Assembly (NCBI GenBank): GCA_000231825.2
Contig: JH720294.1
Coordinates: 1,485,231 to 1,549,230 of the forward strand
DNA from: Tetrahymena elliotti 4EA
Taxonomy: Eukaryota; Ciliophora; Oligohymenophorea; Hymenostomatida; Tetrahymenidae
Length of the DNA: 64,000 nucleotides
Direction: 5' to 3'
In this document: piece after piece, positions 24,606-37,141 of the stretch
Layout of the letters: the number at the start of each line of letters is the position of its first letter
Position numbering within the stretch: position 1 is the stretch's first letter
Position numbers and translations under genes: made by a program
Notes under the pieces: generated by a model
What the model saw: the letters and a program-made list of their open reading frames with translations, nothing else
The model's database searches: none
Told to the model about the DNA's origin: nothing

Positions 24606-24901
24606 TCATGTGAGACTTCTTGTTTATAGCGGATGGAAAAAGCTAAAGTTTTTTAAGGAAGATTTTTAATCATCAGGAAACTAACGCTTTGGAATAATCG
24701 CTTTCTCAGAAGAGCTTTTTCGAATCATTCGTTCTTGAAAAGAAGGAATAAAAATAAAAAACTACTCACTGCAAATCTAAAAGAATGCTCATCTATAGAA
24801 AATAAAAATCTTTTAAAACTTACCTGAATTAACTCCTTAGTTGCTGACTTATCACAAGACAAAAGTTTTACCGTTTTCACTATTAATAAATCTCTATTCA
24901 T
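24606..24901 (-). CDS. Small hypothetical spliced gene
   Basis: A proposed three-exon gene of 69 residues: 24901-24824, 24792-24770 and 24714-24606. It begins MNRDLLIVKTVKLLSCDKS. The first exon ends in an ideal donor (CAG then GTAAGT) followed 31 nt later by a CTATAG acceptor. The third exon reads AIIPKRQFPDDQKSSLKN. The 31-nt intron would be unusually short for this genome. The opposite strand is also open (from ATG at 24630), so the strand is not certain. No family recognised. Confidence 0.35.
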
Positions 24902-26359
24902 TTCTTTTAATAAGACTCTCTTTTTGAATTAATTACATTTATTTAAAATTTAAAATTACAGTTAAAAAAATATTGATAAAATAAATAAACAAAATCCTAA
25001 CTGATTAAATTAAAAACTAAGAAATAAACAAACAAAAACAAATAAGAAAAAACCAAACAAAAACAAATAAGAAAAAAACAAACAAACAAAAATTAATATT
25101 AAAAAATTAAAAAACTTGATTAAAACAAATGAAAAATAAAACAAAAAAGAAATAAAAAACAAAATAAATTCTTAATAAAAACAACTAAATAAATCTTAAC
25201 TATTTGAAACTTAAATTCTTCATGCTAATTCATCTTTCTAAATTATAATTAATAATTTTTTCATATATCTTCTATCGTATTTATCATCTTGCAAAAGATA
25301 CTAATTCACTTATTTGATAAAAATACAGTTGATTTATTGTTTGCTTATTCATTTTAAATTATTCGTTTTTCCTTCATTTGATGCTTAAGGAAATTTCATT
25401 TGCTTATCAATACATATCATTTTTTATATCACATTAAAAATGTAATAATAATTCATTGGTAGTTCAATTAATTTACAATTAAATTTTTGAATTCATAATA
25501 TAACTTTTAAGTAAAATAAAATGTTTTATGAGTTTTAGCTAGTTTTAAATCCCTTAAATTAAACACAAAGATATTTAGAAAAAAGAAAATAATTTCACAC
25601 TTTTCAATTGTTTATTAATTTTATTTGATAAAAAAGATATTTCTCTGTTGAATAAATACATGTAATTAATTAATTATCTTTTACTTTAAGAATTTAATTA
25701 ATTATTAGATGTATATATCTTATTGAGTGAAAATATTTACTTATTCATAATTAAATGCTATTTATGTGTCTTTCATATTTGGAAATATTAATCAATTTAA
25801 GAGGATTAATTTCAATTAGGTTTCATTATCCTATTCTAGTTAGCAAGTAATTTTGAAAATAATTTATATGGATTTAATTTAATTTGGGTATCAAAAAATG
25901 AAAGGAGGATTTAAAATTGAACAGATTAGAAAAAATATGTTGTTTTGTAATATACAAATTCTCTCAAATTTATTGATAAGATGATTACTTTTTCAAAATA
26001 ATGTCACAGTTTAAAAATTGAATGTAAATTTTTGACTGCAATAATAGAAAGTAAATAGCTATCAATCTATATAGACTGATTGATGGATTGATTGATCGAC
26101 AACAAAATTTTTTATCAGAAGGCCTAAGAATAGAAAACAAAATCAAAAAATTTACTAAACTGATTTGATTGATTGATTAATAAATAAATAGTTGCTTGGT
26201 TTTATGCTTGCTTGCTCATTAATATATTTAGGCAAAAATTTTTAAAGAAATTAATTAAAGATATTTGTTAGTAAATTGAGAGAAATAACATTCATAAGAA
26301 TAATTAATTGATTTTGATAGGTTAACCTGACCCAAAATAGATAGTATTAAAAAGAAAAA
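24902..26359. other. Intergenic, low-complexity A-rich
   Basis: The stretch contains AAAC/CAAAAA-type low-complexity runs (about 25010-25170) and TGAT/ATTGATTGA patches (about 26080-26100 and 26162-26180). It presumably includes the promoter of the USP gene near its 3' end. No coding exon was recognised. Confidence 0.6.
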
Positions 26360-29300
26360 ATGGAAGGTTAGTAGTAGGATTAGAAGCTTTAGGAAGGAGA
26401 TATTAACACAGATTAGTTGATGCAAGTACAATAAGATTCTGAATAAGCAAACTAGTTAAATAGTGAAAAGGAAAAAGAAGAAGAAGCAAATTATGTTGGG
26501 CTTTCTAACATAGGTATTTTATTTTTCTATTGAAGAAAGAGAAAGCGGTTTTTAATGAAATTGATAAATAAAATAGGAGCAACTTGCTATATGAATAGTG
26601 TGTTATAGACTCTTTTTATGACTCCTGAGTTCAGAGAAAATATTTATTAATGGAAGTAATCAATATGTTTATTTTTTATTCTTTGTATTCTTTTTAAAAA
26701 ATTTGTTGGATATTATTTAAATAGAAGGAATATAGTAGAATTTAAAAAAGATAAACAATTTTATCTTAATATTTTAGGTACGATTCAGATGACTCTTAGG
26801 CAGAAGATTGTATCCCTTTGTAATTGTAGATTTTGTTTGCGAAAATGCAGTTGAGATCTTTTCCATATGTTGATACAAAGGATTTGGCAAAGAGTTTTGG
26901 TTGGGATAATTAGGATGGATGGGAATAGCATGACACATAAGAATTTGTTAGAATACTATTAGATGCAATTGAAAAGAGTGTTCATGGCAGCAAAAATTAT
27001 AATTTTATAAATGATATATATGAAGGAACTTCAGTTAATTATGTCAAGTGCATGGAATGCAGTTTTGAAAGCATTACTCAAGAAAATTTCTTAGATTTAG
27101 TTGTCACTGTAAAGAATATTTATGACAGAATATATAATGACTCCCTTGAAAAAGCAGTTTAGCGTTACATTAAACCCGAAACTCTAGATAATGATAATAT
27201 GTATATGTGCTCCAAGTGTAACAAAAAGGTAATTCACGAATTAGAATATCATACCTATTTTCTATGAAAAACAACCAACCACATCTTTCTGATCTGAATG
27301 GCAACTTAACAACAACCTTATTCAAGTTTTATAAAATATCTATCAACAAAAAACCTCCAAGAAAGGAAATTCCAAACTCAAAAATTAAAAACTCCAGTTC
27401 ATCAAAAATATTTAAAATAAGAAGTTACAAATGGAATCAAAAATATCTAAATTAAATACTAGATTTTATTTAAATATTAAAAATGTCAAAAGAATTAGAT
27501 AGTATGGAAAGATTTTTTTAGTTTAACTAATGGTTGTTAATAAATCAAGATTTAAGATCGTCATTTAAGATTAAAAATGAATTAACAATGTAAAAAATTC
27601 AAAAAATATAAAATTCCTACTACAAATTGTATTAAAATAGATTTAAGATTATCAATTTAGTTAATTTTTGTAACTATTTTTTCCAATTAATTTTTGATAA
27701 AAATTAATTCAATAACTAAATTATTATTTTAATATTTGAAATAGAAAAAATTATAATTATAATTAGTTACTGTAACTCCAAGGTTATTACTTTTTCTAAA
27801 ATAAAAAGATATATTCAAATTTAAAGTAAGAAAAAAGCAACAAGATATTTTTAAAATTATTTTTTCAAAATGGTCTTACGAGGATGAGGATTTATAATAA
27901 ATATTAAATAAATTGATTGCTATATTAGGTTATTTATATATAGTGGTCATTATACTTTTTAATATATTAGGTGAAAGCACTTCGTGGTACTAGGTTTTGT
28001 AAGCTTCCTAAGATTTTAAGCTTTATTATGAATAGATTTACTTTTGATTTTTCTGATATGAAGAGACTAAAGTTAGATGATTATGTTAGTTTTCCTTTTG
28101 TGCTGAATATGAATGAATATATAAATGGTTATGATAATATTAAAAATAAACTTAGTGAGGAAGTTGATCCTTCTTACTTCAAAAGTGATTATACAATTAA
28201 ACCTCCTGTAAATAAACCAAAAACTGGCTTAACAACTACAAAGACAATAAAAACTAGTAGTGTAACAACACAAGTTAAGAAAAAAGTACCTGTTAAAGCA
28301 GCATCTAATTAGACAAGAGATTTTTTAAAGAATTTGAGGACTTAAAAAAAGTTTTAAACAGATGAAGCTGCTGGTGGTATAAACGCAAATTCAAATGCAT
28401 AACAGGGTATGTTTATTGAATTTGACTAGAATAGCATAGATAAATAATAAGAAGCAGAAATATAAAAAGCAATACAACTTTCTTTAATTGAATCATAAAT
28501 AAATGCTAAAACAGGAGAAAGCAAAGAAAATGGTAATAATTAAAATAATTCTTCTGCTGAAACTGCTGATACTCTTACAGACAGTTAGAATCATTTAAAT
28601 TTTTATCCAGCTGGTCCTTCACCAGATCCTTAATAAAATAAAAAATAATTAAGCAGTGCGGGAGTTGCTTAAGTTGTATCAGATTTTAAACATAATGAAA
28701 ATTAATAAGACAATATGATCTAAGAAGAAGAATAAAAATATAATCATTAAATGACAGATGAAAATTACAATGAAGAAAATGAAGGATAACTAACTCCAAA
28801 TAGTAAATCAAATAACCTAGCTGGCTAAAAAGGTATCAACTCATCTAATTCAAAAGTAACTACATCTAGAGTAAATAGACATCTATCTAATAAGAAACCA
28901 TCAACAATTTAATCAGGTTCTTCTAATCAGATAAATTAATCTAATTAACAATAATAAAGAGAACATAGTATGAATAAAAGAGATTAAGAAGAAAAAAATA
29001 AATAGGATTACAAAAAAATCTTAGCAGAACACTTGCAAAAGAGCACATAGGATTGTAATTAACAAATTGAAAAATATTTAAAAGATGGCCCTCTTGTTTA
29101 TGAGCTGTATTCAATTTTAATTCATTCAGGAGGAGCTTATGGAGGCCACTACTATGCCTATATTAAATCTTTTGAAGATGGTGGAAAATGGCACTCTTTC
29201 AATGACACATCAATTATGGAAATAGATGTTCATGAAATTTAAGAAAGAGTTTTTGGAGGAAATTCAACAAATGCTTACATGCTCTTCTACAGGTATTATA

Positions 29301-31908
29301 TTTTTGTGAAATATTTTACTATTAATTAAATAAATGCATTAACAAATTTAGACAATGGGAACCTCCTTCAAGAAGAAAATCAAAAATAGATAATTTACTT
29401 ATTCCTAAAAATGTAATTGATATCATTGAAGTTTAAAAAAATAAATGGATAGAAGAACAAAATTGGAAACTAGAACAGTCTAAAATGATGTCAGTTAAAG
29501 TTCATTATATTTTAAATGTCAAAGTTATTCAAGTAAGTTCATTCATTTTTATTTAATTATTTCAAAAATTTATTTTTGTTGAAAATATTTGAATAAAAAA
29601 TACATTTAAATATTTGAATAAAAAATACATTTAAATATTTGAATAAAAAATACATTTAAATATTTGAATAAAAAATACATTGAAATATTTTTTAGGTGAA
29701 ATCAACTGACACACTTTCGAAGGTATTAGATTCAGTTATTTAGGAGTTTAAGATTAAAGAAAAGAGAGAAAATATTAGATTAAGAAGATATAAGCCAAAC
29801 ACTGATTAGATGCTTGATACCTTTGAAGAGTTAGAACATTTGAGCTTAGATAAATTAAAAATTAATCATTTCACTAATTTGTGTGTAGAGATTAAAAAAG
29901 ATGGTGAATAGTTTGAAGAATATGATGCAGGCTCTACTTTTGTTAAAATGGCAGTTTGGAAACCAAATATAATCTCTCTTGATGAGAATTATTTAGATGT
30001 AATTAGAATTGAAATAAGACTATTTTAAATTAAATTTTTTTAAATTAGATTGTTAGAGTTTCAACTAGAAGAAATGCAACTATTTATAGATTGATGGAAT
30101 AGTTGGCAAGAGCAGCAAATATTGAATTTGAAAAGATTGTTGTTATTAAGAAACATGAAAATATTCATGGAATTAATACAGCAGAAGTTATATCAACATC
30201 ATAGAATTATGATTCTAGACTTGAAGATATGGGGATAAATGAAGGCTAGCTTTTGTTTGTTGAAGAAAAGCAGTTACAGACTTCAACAAACGCATTAGAT
30301 AGTTCTGAGTTTAAGTGGCAGGAAGTGTTTGAGAGCGATTCAAACAAAATATTTATAAAATTTAACAATCCTATAGAGTAGTAACAGTCATCAAAGACAT
30401 CAAGCAATATTGAATATAATCATTCAATTATCATAGATTCTAGATAGACTATGCAATAACTGAAAGAAAAAATATCTGAATAGCTTAAAATAGATCCTGT
30501 TGAAGTTATTTTGAGGAGAGGAGGTAAAGCTGGTATTGAGCTCAAAGAAATGAATAAAACAATTAGATCGATGAATTTTATTAATAATTCTTCTATTTAC
30601 TTAGAGCTTGGAAAGCCTGCTAAAGAAGGAGAAATTAGAGTGATATTTTATTTGGCTATAAAAACACCTTTAAATGCTGATTAAATTTTACACACTTTTG
30701 AAGAAATAGGTGAGCTTCCTATTCATGGCAATCTTCTTGTAATATCAATATATTTTGGTTATTCAATTTCATCGTTTATTAATTTAATGAAAAGGCTTCT
30801 GAAGTGAAGGTAATTGCGTGCTAATTTTTAAAGGAAAAGAAAAATATTGATTTAGATCCTAATTTTGTTAGGCTCCGTGAAAAGATTTCTGATAATTTAA
30901 CAAGAATTTACAGAGAAAAGAAAATGAGAGAATAATAAGTAATTGAAAAGAAGATGATTGCAATTGAATAAATAGATGAACCTGTTGAATTAAGTCTTAA
31001 GGAATTTCTTATTTATGTGAGAATTTGGGATTAATAATTATGGACACTCTCTGATAGATTTGAGTTATTAGTTTCAAAAACTGACTCAGGATATGATCTT
31101 GAATAAAAAATTTATTAATAAAATTAATAGATACCAGTAAGTTTTCTTTAGAGAGATTCTCAAAACATTTTTAATTCTTATTTAAATAAAGATTGGATAA
31201 ATGTCTGCCATGAAAATTAATGTTTGGAATTTTAATTTGTCGTAGTTGCTCAATGAAGATGTAAAATATATTTTGATTAATAGAAGGTTATTGATTCTTT
31301 TTTAATTGGTTAAAATAGTGGTATAATTTAGATAGTAGTGATGTGAGCATCTCCTTACATCCTTTTCATATCATGAATGATGGAAATATGATTATGTATG
31401 TTTGTTTGTTTGTTTATTTATTTATTTATCTATTATTTTAATCATTTTTGGTTAAGAAATGTTATCTTAATTCATATTTTAATTTAAAATAAGAATTAAA
31501 AACAAAACATAAACTCCTAGAGAACTAACAGAAGAAGAAATAAAGTAAATGGGTATTATTTAAAGTAAATAAACTTATAAAAAAGTGGGAGTTAAGACTT
31601 TTGCTTAATAAAAAGAAAAAGCGCTTTCAATCAAAGTCAAAAAGTAATTTTTATTAAAATGAAAGAATTTTTGTTTAATTTATCTTCGAAATTAAAGGAA
31701 AGAAAGTTAGAAAGATGGAGTATTTAGCTGCAGTAAAGAAAGTAACAATAGTATTCAAAATGCTAATTCATTGCAAAATGAGTCACAAATTCCACAAATT
31801 GATGTGAAAAAAGATGAAGAAAATAATTAAGGTCAAATAAGTTAAAGTGAAAAAGATCATAAAATAGATTAAAGTGAAAGTGTAGATAATAATACTAAAT
31901 AAAGTTGA
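26360..31908 (+). CDS. Ubiquitin-specific protease (USP7/USP47-like) with UIM
   Basis: A 12-exon gene of 1,342 residues (exon sum 4,029 nt). Exons: 26360-26513, 26577-26655, 26778-27228, 27971-29292, 29352-29532, 29696-29997, 30048-30738, 30795-31136, 31192-31260, 31319-31395, 31494-31643 and 31698-31908. It is a cysteine isopeptidase that removes ubiquitin. The Cys box is NIGATCYMNSVLQ (about residue 55). CxxC pairs of the zinc ribbon are intact (VKCMEC, MCSKCN), and the His box is SGGAYGGHYYAYIK followed by WHSFND. Between the two halves of the catalytic core sits a ~300-residue disordered insert carrying a ubiquitin-interacting motif (EAEIQKAIQLSLIESQ). The C-terminal ~750 residues look like the ubiquitin-like repeats of USP7/USP47. 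The 742-nt intron 27229-27970 is the longest here. Confidence 0.93.
29585..29690. repeat. 25-nt minisatellite in USP intron
   Basis: About four head-to-tail copies of a 25-nt unit (TATTTGAATAAAAAATACAT plus TTAAA) inside the intron 29533-29695 of the deubiquitinase gene. The copies are nearly identical, with a substitution only in the last. Confidence 0.9.
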
Positions 31909-32704
31909 TGTCAAACAAAAATGATAATTAGCATTCCATTCCAATATTAACTAAGTTAATAATCTTCTAAATTAAAATATTATTTATTTAATATTTTGAA
32001 ATTTTTTATTTATATCTTTATATCAAATTATCTTAAACCAAGTTTTATCATTTTGTTCATTTCTAAGTTAGATTCGTCTTAGATTACTTTTTTGCATTAA
32101 TTTTTGAAGAATAACATTAAAATAGCAAATAAATATTTATCAAATATAAAAACACAAATTGAAATAATATTTAATTTCATTTCAACACAAAATTTATTCT
32201 AAACAAATTAAAGACAAATTCAATATTCTTACTTATTTTTAGAGAATAATTCTAAAAAAACTTTATCTAAAACCTAGTATAGGTCCAGTCTTAAGTTATG
32301 GGACACTAAGTTATCAAAGAAATAATGAAAATGTCCCAAAATTTATGACTGGTGCAATAAAATATACCTAAATTATAAAAATTAAATGAATAAATAACAA
32401 TTTTTATATTTTACATAATTTTCAATTAAGCATTTAAAAAGACAAAATCGGTTTTGAATAAAAAAACAAGTTAAAAGAAAAACAAATTATGATAACATAC
32501 ATCTAGTCCAGTAAATTATTCTTGAATCATAAAAACTTTTGTTTTGTTTTATAGCAATAATTTACTTACTTTTTAATTAAATTTCATTAAATATTTTAAA
32601 GTTTTGTAATCTTTAAGAGCTGATAGTGCCTTAAACATTTTAACTAAAATAATCAGATATGCTTAAGATTTTGTAAATAATAAGAAATAAAATCATAAGT
32701 GAAT
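31909..32704. other. Convergent intergenic region with foldback element
   Basis: AT-rich spacer between the 3' end of the USP gene and the 3' end of the first ~1,050-residue paralogue. It holds one clear inverted repeat (listed separately) and no coding exon. Confidence 0.6.
32285..32352. repeat. Imperfect inverted repeat / foldback element
   Basis: Two 21-nt arms (32285-32305 and 32332-32352) pair at 18 of 21 positions. Arm ends are CCAGTC…GGGACA and TGTCCC…GACTGG, with a 26-nt AT-rich loop. This is more GC-rich than the surroundings. It could be a miniature foldback transposable element, a terminator-like hairpin or a small-RNA hairpin. No target-site duplication is obvious. Confidence 0.7.
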
Positions 32705-35700
32705 TCATTCAATAATAACAAGCCTTTTAAGAATTCTTTTGAAAATATTGCAATTAAACATATTTTATTTCTTGATATTTAAAACTTTTAATTAAGTTAA
32801 GTTATCTTGTTTGGTTAGTTTTAATTTTATTTATTATTAATTGTAATACCAGTAAGAAACGATAACATACTAAAAGCTTATCAATGATTTTAAATCAAAA
32901 ATTTACTGGAAAAGATCGGTAAGAAATTTAACATCTTTTGGATTATTTTTATCACTTATTTTCAAAATTTTCAAATTTTAGAAATTTCTTAAATCAATCT
33001 TCTATTTATCTAATATCAAATGCAGCTCTTCTACTTAAAATGGGGTTGATAAATCGAATGGTATAGAATCAAAATAGTAAGAAGAAAATGATAGTGATTC
33101 CAATTTAGGTATTGATTTCAGAATCAAATTTAGTAAATCGTATATTTCACTTTTTTTAATAAACTACTCCTCTTTTGATTATGTGTATTCATTTTTTAAG
33201 TAGTTTTTTCTTTGATTTTCATCTAATTTTATTTTTAATTCATATTAATTTGCCTTAATAAATAAAATAGCTTGAGATAAAAGTAACTCTCCTTTAAGCA
33301 ATTTTAACAAAGCTTATGAAATGCTATTTTTACATATTATATTTAATACTAGATTTTTATCAATATTCCTAACTTCAATTTCATTATTTGAAGAAAATAA
33401 TTTTATGGAAATTTCAAAATACTTATTTTTAAAAAGACTTTAGAAATGTTAAATAAGTGTAGCTTCTTCGCTTTTATTATCCAAATTAAATGTTGCCTTA
33501 ACACAATAATTTTCTTATTTGACTAAATTTTAGAAATAAAAGAATAAATTCTCTGAAAAGCATGGTATTCCTTGAAGAGTTAAGTTAGTATGCTGACACT
33601 TTTTAAATTTAGAAAGTACACTTTCTAATTCTTTACAGCTAATTTAAGACTTTAAGAAGGCTTCTAAAATTTTAAAGTCATTTGTAAACTGTAAATTTAA
33701 CTATTTCAGAGAGTCGTTATTCATTAAATTTAGCAACAAACAATTAAAGCTGTATATTTCATCATTATAAAAACTGGATATTTCTACATGATCTATCTTA
33801 ACATAATTATTTTTTTTATTTTCAATCAAAGCAAAAGGGTTTTTGTGATTTTCAACTTTATCTCCTAAAATTGACCAGTTAACTAGATCAATTGATAATT
33901 TATTTGCCTTGTCAATATATGGCAAAAAGCTATCATATAAATAGTAAAGAAAAGAAAAGTTCATATCAATATCTTTACATATGCTGAAAGCAGAATTTTA
34001 TTTGAAATTGAAATTATCTAATTTTACACTTAAATTCTTTCCCAAATTTTAAATTATTAATTAAAAATGTTTCAAATTTTTCAAATTGGGTAGACATTTT
34101 ATCAAACAAATCAGTAAATAAAATGAAAATTTCTTTAAAAAAATCTTCAAAGAAATTTTTTTTGTTTAATTACTTTCTTTTGATTCAATCCATAAAACCT
34201 AAGTTGAAATGTCTAATATTAATTCTAATGTTTAAGTTTAATGCATGCTTTCAGTTAAAGTTATGATATTTTGTAACAAGTTTTCTTCCTATTCAAGCTA
34301 ATTATCTAAATGAAATTTTAAGTAGATTTAATAACATTAATTACTTATTAATTAAGAGAGATATGCAAATATAGCTCCTGAAAAGCAAGGAAAATTTACT
34401 AAATTAAGTGTAAGGGATTAGACTTACCCAAATTTTACAATAGCATCCTCAAATTGATTTGCTTATAATTCATATTTTTTTTTCATTTGCTAAAATTAAA
34501 TATTTAGAGATGCTAGTTCCTTACCATTAAAAGATTATAAGATATTTTAGCATGCGTAAAAGTTTTCTTCACAATTAATTCCATTAATGTCAAGAATTTC
34601 AATTATATTATTTTCCAATTTAAACCCTTCCTTAATTATTCCAAACAAATTAAACTAAACAGTTTGAATTCTTTCAATTTATTTAAAGAGAGTACTTAGG
34701 TGCTTTATCAAATTAATTAAATCAATGTTAATATATTTTTCAAAGCTTAAATAAGTCGAATTCTTTTAGAAATCTGATTCTTCTATTTGTATTTTGCCAT
34801 CACTAATAAATATTTTCATATCTTGTAATATTCTTTCGGAATATGAAGGCATAAGTTGGATTATTTGAGAAAAAGCTTTTTCAGAGATATTTGTTTTTTT
34901 AACATCTAACATAAATGATTTGATTTAATTAAATTTACCTATAGCTTAGTATATTTATAGCTCTTCTATATCTTTGCAATTGTTGATTTTTATTTATAAT
35001 TTCTAAAGAGATTTCATATTTTGTAAACTTTACAAAGCATCTGATAGAATAAAATTTGTATTTTTTAATTCGCTTAAAGTATAATTAATTTATTTTAAAG
35101 TTGTATTTTCAATTTTTTCTAAAGATTGCTATGAAGGACTGGAAATGTCGCATTTGTCTAAATTTACAGCAATTGAATTTAATTTCATTATTGAAGTAAA
35201 ATAGATAAGAGATTGGACTGAAATTTGATCTTCATTATTTGAAATAGAAATTGATAATTCTTTTAACAATTTTAATTCACTGAGCTCTGAATAAATTGCC
35301 TCTTAATCTTACTTACTAAAGCTACAATCTTTTATCTACAAGCAGATACTTTAAAGATGCAAAGCCTTAGTAAAAAAAGTATCTAAGATGATATTTATAC
35401 TTTATTTTGTAACAGTCTTATTAATGGCTAATTAAAGTTTCTCTAACTTAGGCATTTAATTCTTCGAATGGATTGTTTTTTATAAAGATTGAAATTAGTT
35501 TATTTGCTAAAATTCACCAAAATTTAAAACATTATCACCAAAACTTAAATTTAGTTCTTCTAAAAAACATAAATTGCTTATATTTTACACTAAAAGCTCA
35601 AATTATGAAAAGAAAACTGAGTCATTTTGCTTAATTAATACACTTAGCTTTTCAGAATTAGGATATTTGTTGATGATATTAAATAATTCAATCATTATCT

Positions 35701-35863
35701 CACTCTCAACAGATCCTATCAATTATATTGATATCTATTTAATTTTATCATCTTTTTCTAAACATTATAAAATTTTGAGGCTCTCATCATCTGATGTTGT
35801 TTATTTACTGCAAATAACACTAACTTAGTTTTTACTTTTTACAAAATCAATGTTTTTTTCCAT
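32705..35863 (-). CDS. Intronless 1,052-residue LRR-like paralogue A
   Basis: One uninterrupted frame of 1,053 codons from ATG (35863) to TGA with no in-frame TGA, full of TAA/TAG glutamines. It begins MEKNIDFVKSKNQVSVICSK. The protein is rich in Leu/Ile/Asn/Lys, with irregular LRR-like segments (LEKLQLAINK, LKELSISISNNEDQ, LQKLQIKINNC, VQSLTLNLVNF), suggesting a long alpha/beta solenoid. No catalytic motif, signal peptide or membrane segment was seen. The C-terminus is LKRLVIIE. It is a tandem paralogue of 37142-40324. Shared landmarks include the NISNL…LEELNL block near residue 100, the NNCKDIEEL/NNCEDIEVL block and the FNCNIFKR/FNCNTFRK end. It belongs to a ciliate-type repeat family; function unknown. 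Confidence 0.85.
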
Positions 35864-37141
35864 GCTTATTAAAAAAGGTTGTGTATTTGGCTTATTTTCC
35901 TTCCTAATAAGTTAAATTAATAAAAAGAAGATTTTTAATTTCCTTATTTTTAGTGATCTAAATGCACTTATTAATATTACAATCAATTTCTGTCGATTGG
36001 AAGTAGAAGAAATACTAATTCCAAAAAAATAAGTAATCTTATTTGTTTTGAATACTTAAAACTTTTAAGCATATTTTCAAATTAAAAATGAATTTAAAAA
36101 TAAAAAAATTTTTAAATATAATACTACTTAAGACATTTTGTGAATGTAAATTTAGAGAATAGTCATGATAGGAAAAAAAGGAGGTGGGTATTGAACTTCT
36201 TAATAGAATAATAATCTAATTATTTGATAGAGATATTTGATAAATATATAGAAAAAGAGTTTACATAAAATAATCAAATCCTTCAGTATGACAGACAACA
36301 CAAAATCACATAAAGCAACAAAAATAATCAAATTTTTAGATAATAATGAAATTTTTTATCCAGACTTAAGTAAAATAGAAACTTTGTTTTCTATTAAATA
36401 CTGAATAACTGAATTACTAGAGATTTAAGATACTCTTGGAACTGTTAAAGCTATTGAAAATATATTTAATAATTCATAAAAATTAAAAAAGTAATAAATG
36501 AATTTAATAGATATACATACAATGAATGTACCAAGTGAATTTTTTAGCTTGAAAAGAAAATAGAGGAATTTGTTTAAAATTATTTTTTTACAACATGACT
36601 TCATATTGAAAATGTAATGACTTTATCATTTTTTAACTAAATTAAAATATTTGTAGCTAACAACCTTCAAGAGTAGAAAGTAAGTTTTTTTAAATTATGA
36701 ATACGAATTGATTGACAAATTGATAATTTATAAATTTAACCTAAAATTTTTTTAAATAAATGCTTCTTAATTTTTATTAATCTAAAATTTCTCAGAAAAA
36801 AATATTCCTACAAAACAAAAATAAAATGTATTCAATAAAATAAAAAATCAATTGATTTGAATCATATTTTTAGAATAAAAAAATAAATCTTTACAAAAAA
36901 AAAGAAGTTGCTGCTTTGTTAGTTAATTAATAGTAAAGGTTTAAAATTTTAGAATAACTTTTTTAATAAAATTGTACAATTAAGCTTTATTTCTTATTCA
37001 AGATTTTAAGAGCTAACTTTTAGATTAATTATTTTACTTGGTTTCCAGCTTTAATTTCATAAAAAAGAAATTTTAAGAATGTTTTTTGAATTGGTTAGGT
37101 TATTTATTTTTCAGATTATCATTGAGATTTAGTTTTTAAAA
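35864..37141. other. Spacer between tandem paralogues
   Basis: About 1.3 kb of AT-rich DNA between paralogues A and B, containing the promoter of A. It also holds a TGA-interrupted plus-strand frame at 36288-36620, listed separately. No other exon was recognised. Confidence 0.5.
36288..36620 (+). pseudogene. Possible broken small gene (in-frame TGA)
   Basis: A plus-strand frame reads MTDNTKSHKATKIIKFLDNN, then hits a TGA at codon 39 (36402-36404). It continues in the same frame for another 71 codons (ITELLEIQDTLGTVKAIENI…, MNVPSEFFSLKRK) to a second TGA. The composition on both sides of the first TGA looks protein-like. It may be a decayed gene, a gene with an unrecognised short intron, or chance, since open frames are long with a single stop codon. 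An overlapping frame upstream (36200-36350) is also open. Confidence 0.3.
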
